Source: Candidatus Bathyarchaeota archaeon (GTDB lineage: Archaea; Thermoproteota; Bathyarchaeia; JAPDIZ01). Taken from it: a DNA stretch of 64,000 bases. Below are positions 61,715 through 64,000 of the stretch, piece by piece. The stretch is from NCBI GenBank assembly GCA_029259355.1, contig JAPDIZ010000002.1, forward strand, positions 310,001 through 374,000, in the 5' to 3' direction. A program made the translations under genes and the position numbers. Below the pieces are notes generated by a model that was not told the DNA's origin, searched no databases, and saw nothing but the letters and a program-made list of their open reading frames with translations. The number at the start of each line of letters is the position of its first letter. The stretch's first letter is position 1.

Positions 61715-64000
61715 CCTAAGAACTTATCCAATGTGGTTGGGGTTTTTCGCTTATTTTCATCAATTGTCATGTGGGACAAGCCCTGTCGATTTCCTCCCTC
61801 CATGACAAGTAGCCCATGCAGTGCCGTCTTCTCCAAGTCGTTGGGTTCACCTTCAGCAAGAAGGATTTCGATAAATCGGCGTACGATGTTATTCATTCTA
61901 TAACCTGTTTTTTCAAAAACCTCCTGAGCTCCTATCTGGCCCACATCCAAGTATCGAGTAACAGCAGCTGCAAGCGCGTCTACAAGTGGAGTAGTAGTCG
62001 ATAGATGTGTGGGCGCAATTTCAGTTAATGGCTTAATTGAATAGAATTTAACCCCCTCTCGAGACATACTTTTGCCACAATACCTCTTGATAAAAGCCTC
62101 GTGATCAACCCCAAATCCGTAGCCTAAGAACCTCAAGTTGTCATACTCAGGCTCCCCGTAGACTACCCTAGCCAATAGGTACATGCCACTCCATGGATCT
62201 AGACCAGCAGACACCATACGATCCAAGACAATGTGTGAAACAACGTCAGATGCGTACCTAAGAACATCTTCTATATCAACAGGCTTTCCCTCGATGGTAA
62301 ATAGAGGCCACCACTTTCCTACTACGCCAAAGGCCGTTCCCATACCCATTAGAAGAGCATCAGCGTAGTTTAAACCATAACTAAGTACAGTATCTACGCT
62401 TTCTTCAATAGCTTTCTTAACCTCAGCCATAAGTGCAGCATCCCAAACTCCTTTAGAAGCTTCTTCCCTAGGCTCTAGCGCAATCACTAAGAGAGTCTTT
62501 ACAGCAGCCTTTCCAACAATGTGTATGGACCTAGGTTGTTCAGAGGCAAACCCCCAAACCGCGATTGGCTTAAAACCAGCCTCCAGAGCAGCATTCAGCA
62601 TCACTCTTAAGCCACGGGTACTCCTATGAGCATACATAAACACCGCAAGACCATTTGGCTTCAAACAGCTTCGAACAAGCTCCAAAACCTCCTTAAGCTT
62701 CTGCTCAAACCACTTTTCGTTTCGACCACGCGTTCTATTAACAACAATTTCTTCCTCTTTAGGCGTAAGCTCCGTCGAAAAAGCCTCAGGATATAGCTTA
62801 CCAACGCTTCGTTTAAACCAAACGTAGAAGAAATCGCTCAATTCGCAGTACTGCACATTAGCATAGTACGGGGGATCCGTTATTACGTAGTCGAACTCAC
62901 CGAGTTCTACATAAAGGCTGGGATCTGCTGCATCACCTAATACTACGCGAATACTTCCTTTAACATCCCTTAGTAACTCCACAATGCGTTCAAGAGCTTT
63001 AACGATTCCAGTATTACTAAAAAGCACCCAATCCAGCAATCCCGTTCCTTTGGTTAAAAGATCACCTTCTCCAAAATCTTGGCCAAATTCAAAAGCATGC
63101 CTACTGAAGGTATGATTTATCGAGCCCTTACCATAAGGATCCCAAGTAGTTATCGCTGAGTTGTAGTCCAGCAGCCTTCCATGTGCAAGAGCAAGGTATG
63201 TAACCACCGCTTTAGCATATTCATCATCATAACCTTCCCCAATCATTTTATCATATGCTTCTCGGATCAACGAAATTAAGGTTATATGTACCAGAAGCTG
63301 CCTTGCATTAAAGAGTTTGTAGAAGGAACCCATTTCACGTGATAGAATTTCTCTAGTTTTATCACCATGAGGTATTTTTTCTGTAGGCACTAAATCCTCC
63401 ATGAGTAGTAGATGCCATCGTTCTCGTAAATCTTTTTCAGCAGTTTCTATTGCTTTGAACATCTCTTCCGTTGGCTCTACAAACTTCCCTCCTTCCAGTT
63501 TGACAGCTGCTAGAATAGCTGGATGATAGCCATAGAGCTGTTGTTCTTCCCACAGAGCCATTGCTTTAGCATATTGTGCGTGCATAGCTTCAGAGCCTAT
63601 TACGTGTCCTTTGGGACAGGTTAGCTTGGCCTTGCTGTAGTTGCTAAGGGTTTCTTTATCAGTGATGTTTGTTTTCACTACCCTAATCTTGGGTTTGTCT
63701 CCCTCATATTCTAGCTTCATCACATAACCCTGTTTTTTGGAAAGAAAGGGGTTGGCTAATGCGGGTACTAATAGGCCGCAGCGGCATCGATAGGTTTTAA
63801 CCCAGATGTAGTTAGTAGGTCTACCCTCTGGGTGGGGTGGGTAGTACTTGGCTAGCCTCTCTTTGGCTTCTTGAAGAAGCCATGTAGCCCATTTCTTTAC
63901 GTCTTTCACTAGTTTTTCGCCGTATCGAAGCGGGTATTCCAGCGTAGCCTTTAACATTACATAGGCTATTGGGTTATACTCGACTGCTACTACCTCTTTA
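61711..64000 (-). CDS. DUF1156 (COG1743) adenine-specific DNA methyltransferase (5' partial)
   Basis: The frame stays open to the window end and beyond ATG 63957 (VVAVEYNPIAYVMLKATLEY), which is the SAM-binding domain's acidic strand region, so the N-terminus is cut off. A zinc-binding segment follows (YRCRCGLLVPALANPFLS...LTCPKGHVI). DYVITDPPYYANVQYCELSD is the catalytic DPPY motif of N6-adenine or N4-cytosine methylases. ~760 residues are visible. It would mark host DNA so that the DUF499/EVE-nuclease set spares it, by analogy with restriction systems. Its stop overlaps that of DUF499. Confidence 0.88.
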   Translation of the reverse strand, partial: KEVVAVEYNPIAYVMLKATLEYPLRYGEKLVKDVKKWATWLLQEAKERLAKYYPPHPEGRPTNYIWVKTYRCRCGLLVPALANPFLSKKQGYVMKLEYEGDKPKIRVVKTNITDKETLSNYSKAKLTCPKGHVIGSEAMHAQYAKAMALWEEQQLYGYHPAILAAVKLEGGKFVEPTEEMFKAIETAEKDLRERWHLLLMEDLVPTEKIPHGDKTREILSREMGSFYKLFNARQLLVHITLISLIREAYDKMIGEGYDDEYAKAVVTYLALAHGRLLDYNSAITTWDPYGKGSINHTFSRHAFEFGQDFGEGDLLTKGTGLLDWVLFSNTGIVKALERIVELLRDVKGSIRVVLGDAADPSLYVELGEFDYVITDPPYYANVQYCELSDFFYVWFKRSVGKLYPEAFSTELTPKEEEIVVNRTRGRNEKWFEQKLKEVLELVRSCLKPNGLAVFMYAHRSTRGLRVMLNAALEAGFKPIAVWGFASEQPRSIHIVGKAAVKTLLVIALEPREEASKGVWDAALMAEVKKAIEESVDTVLSYGLNYADALLMGMGTAFGVVGKWWPLFTIEGKPVDIEDVLRYASDVVSHIVLDRMVSAGLDPWSGMYLLARVVYGEPEYDNLRFLGYGFGVDHEAFIKRYCGKSMSREGVKFYSIKPLTEIAPTHLSTTTPLVDALAAAVTRYLDVGQIGAQEVFEKTGYRMNNIVRRFIEILLAEGEPNDLEKTALHGLLVMEGGNRQGLSHMTIDENKRKTPTTLDKFLG

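Noticed and set aside
1-64000. tRNA, rRNA, CRISPR array, intact insertion sequence or replication origin
   Set aside because: Gaps were read for T-loop motifs, spaced direct repeats, transposase motifs and origin-like repeats; none was convincing.

Overview
The window reads as one chromosomal segment of an archaeon. It carries RadA, an NFACT/RqcH homologue, a GPN-loop GTPase, AMMECR1, an Obg-like GTPase with a TGS tail, AbrB-type and Lrp-type regulators, TATA-like boxes upstream of genes, and LysW-dependent amino acid synthesis. TTG and GTG starts are frequent, and GGAGG-type ribosome sites are visible. A thermophilic TACK-type archaeon fits best, but that is inference; no rRNA or tRNA gene was seen.

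Bases 1-17.4 kb are an amino-acid biosynthesis block on the plus strand. It runs argJ (5' cut off)-argB-argD, then a convergent AbrB-ACT regulator, then a compact nine-gene histidine operon (hisC-G-A-B-F-D-E-H-I), an Lrp-family regulator, and a complete LysW lysine module (homocitrate-synthase-like gene, lysW, X, Y, Z, J, K). Arginine by the N-acetyl route and lysine by the carrier-protein route therefore sit side by side. No argC and no histidinol-phosphatase gene is visible in these clusters. From 18.6 to 23.8 kb a minus-strand operon (thrB-thrC-aspartokinase-asd-unknown) makes threonine precursors. Because lysine is made from the 2-aminoadipate side, this aspartokinase probably serves threonine, methionine and isoleucine only.

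Bases 23.9-41.5 kb hold housekeeping and maintenance genes: radA, an EMC6-like membrane protein, NFACT, a CBS protein, dihydroorotase, Mut7-C, AMMECR1, a glycosyltransferase, a frame-broken GPN GTPase, two HAD phosphatases, an Obg-like GTPase, a TrmO-like protein, a molybdopterin oxidoreductase, TatD, HypD and a VapBC pair. Bases 41.5-46.3 kb are accessory: an exported polysaccharide deacetylase, a V4R protein, a YkgJ-type protein and a HEPN/nucleotidyltransferase pair. A fused ChlI-ChlD chelatase motor and a CobN-type catalytic subunit (46.9-52.6 kb) form an overlapping pair. They are flanked by two diverged copies of a ~165 bp sequence.

Bases 52.7-64 kb look like a defence or mobile island with different base composition. 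It contains a PIN/UPF0175 toxin-antitoxin-like pair, an OLD/DUF3696-like ATPase overlapping a small EAK-type nuclease, a decayed gene, and a winged-helix regulator divergent from a small membrane protein across a palindromic operator. Next come an EVE-domain plus nuclease-like fusion and the DUF499 ATPase with the DUF1156 adenine methylase (cut off at the window end). The EVE-nuclease/DUF499/DUF1156 group is the strongest candidate for an incompletely described system.

Several genes are interrupted by single-base shifts, some in homopolymers (18.72, 33.24, 45.72, 56.34 kb). Some of these may be sequence errors rather than real decay.
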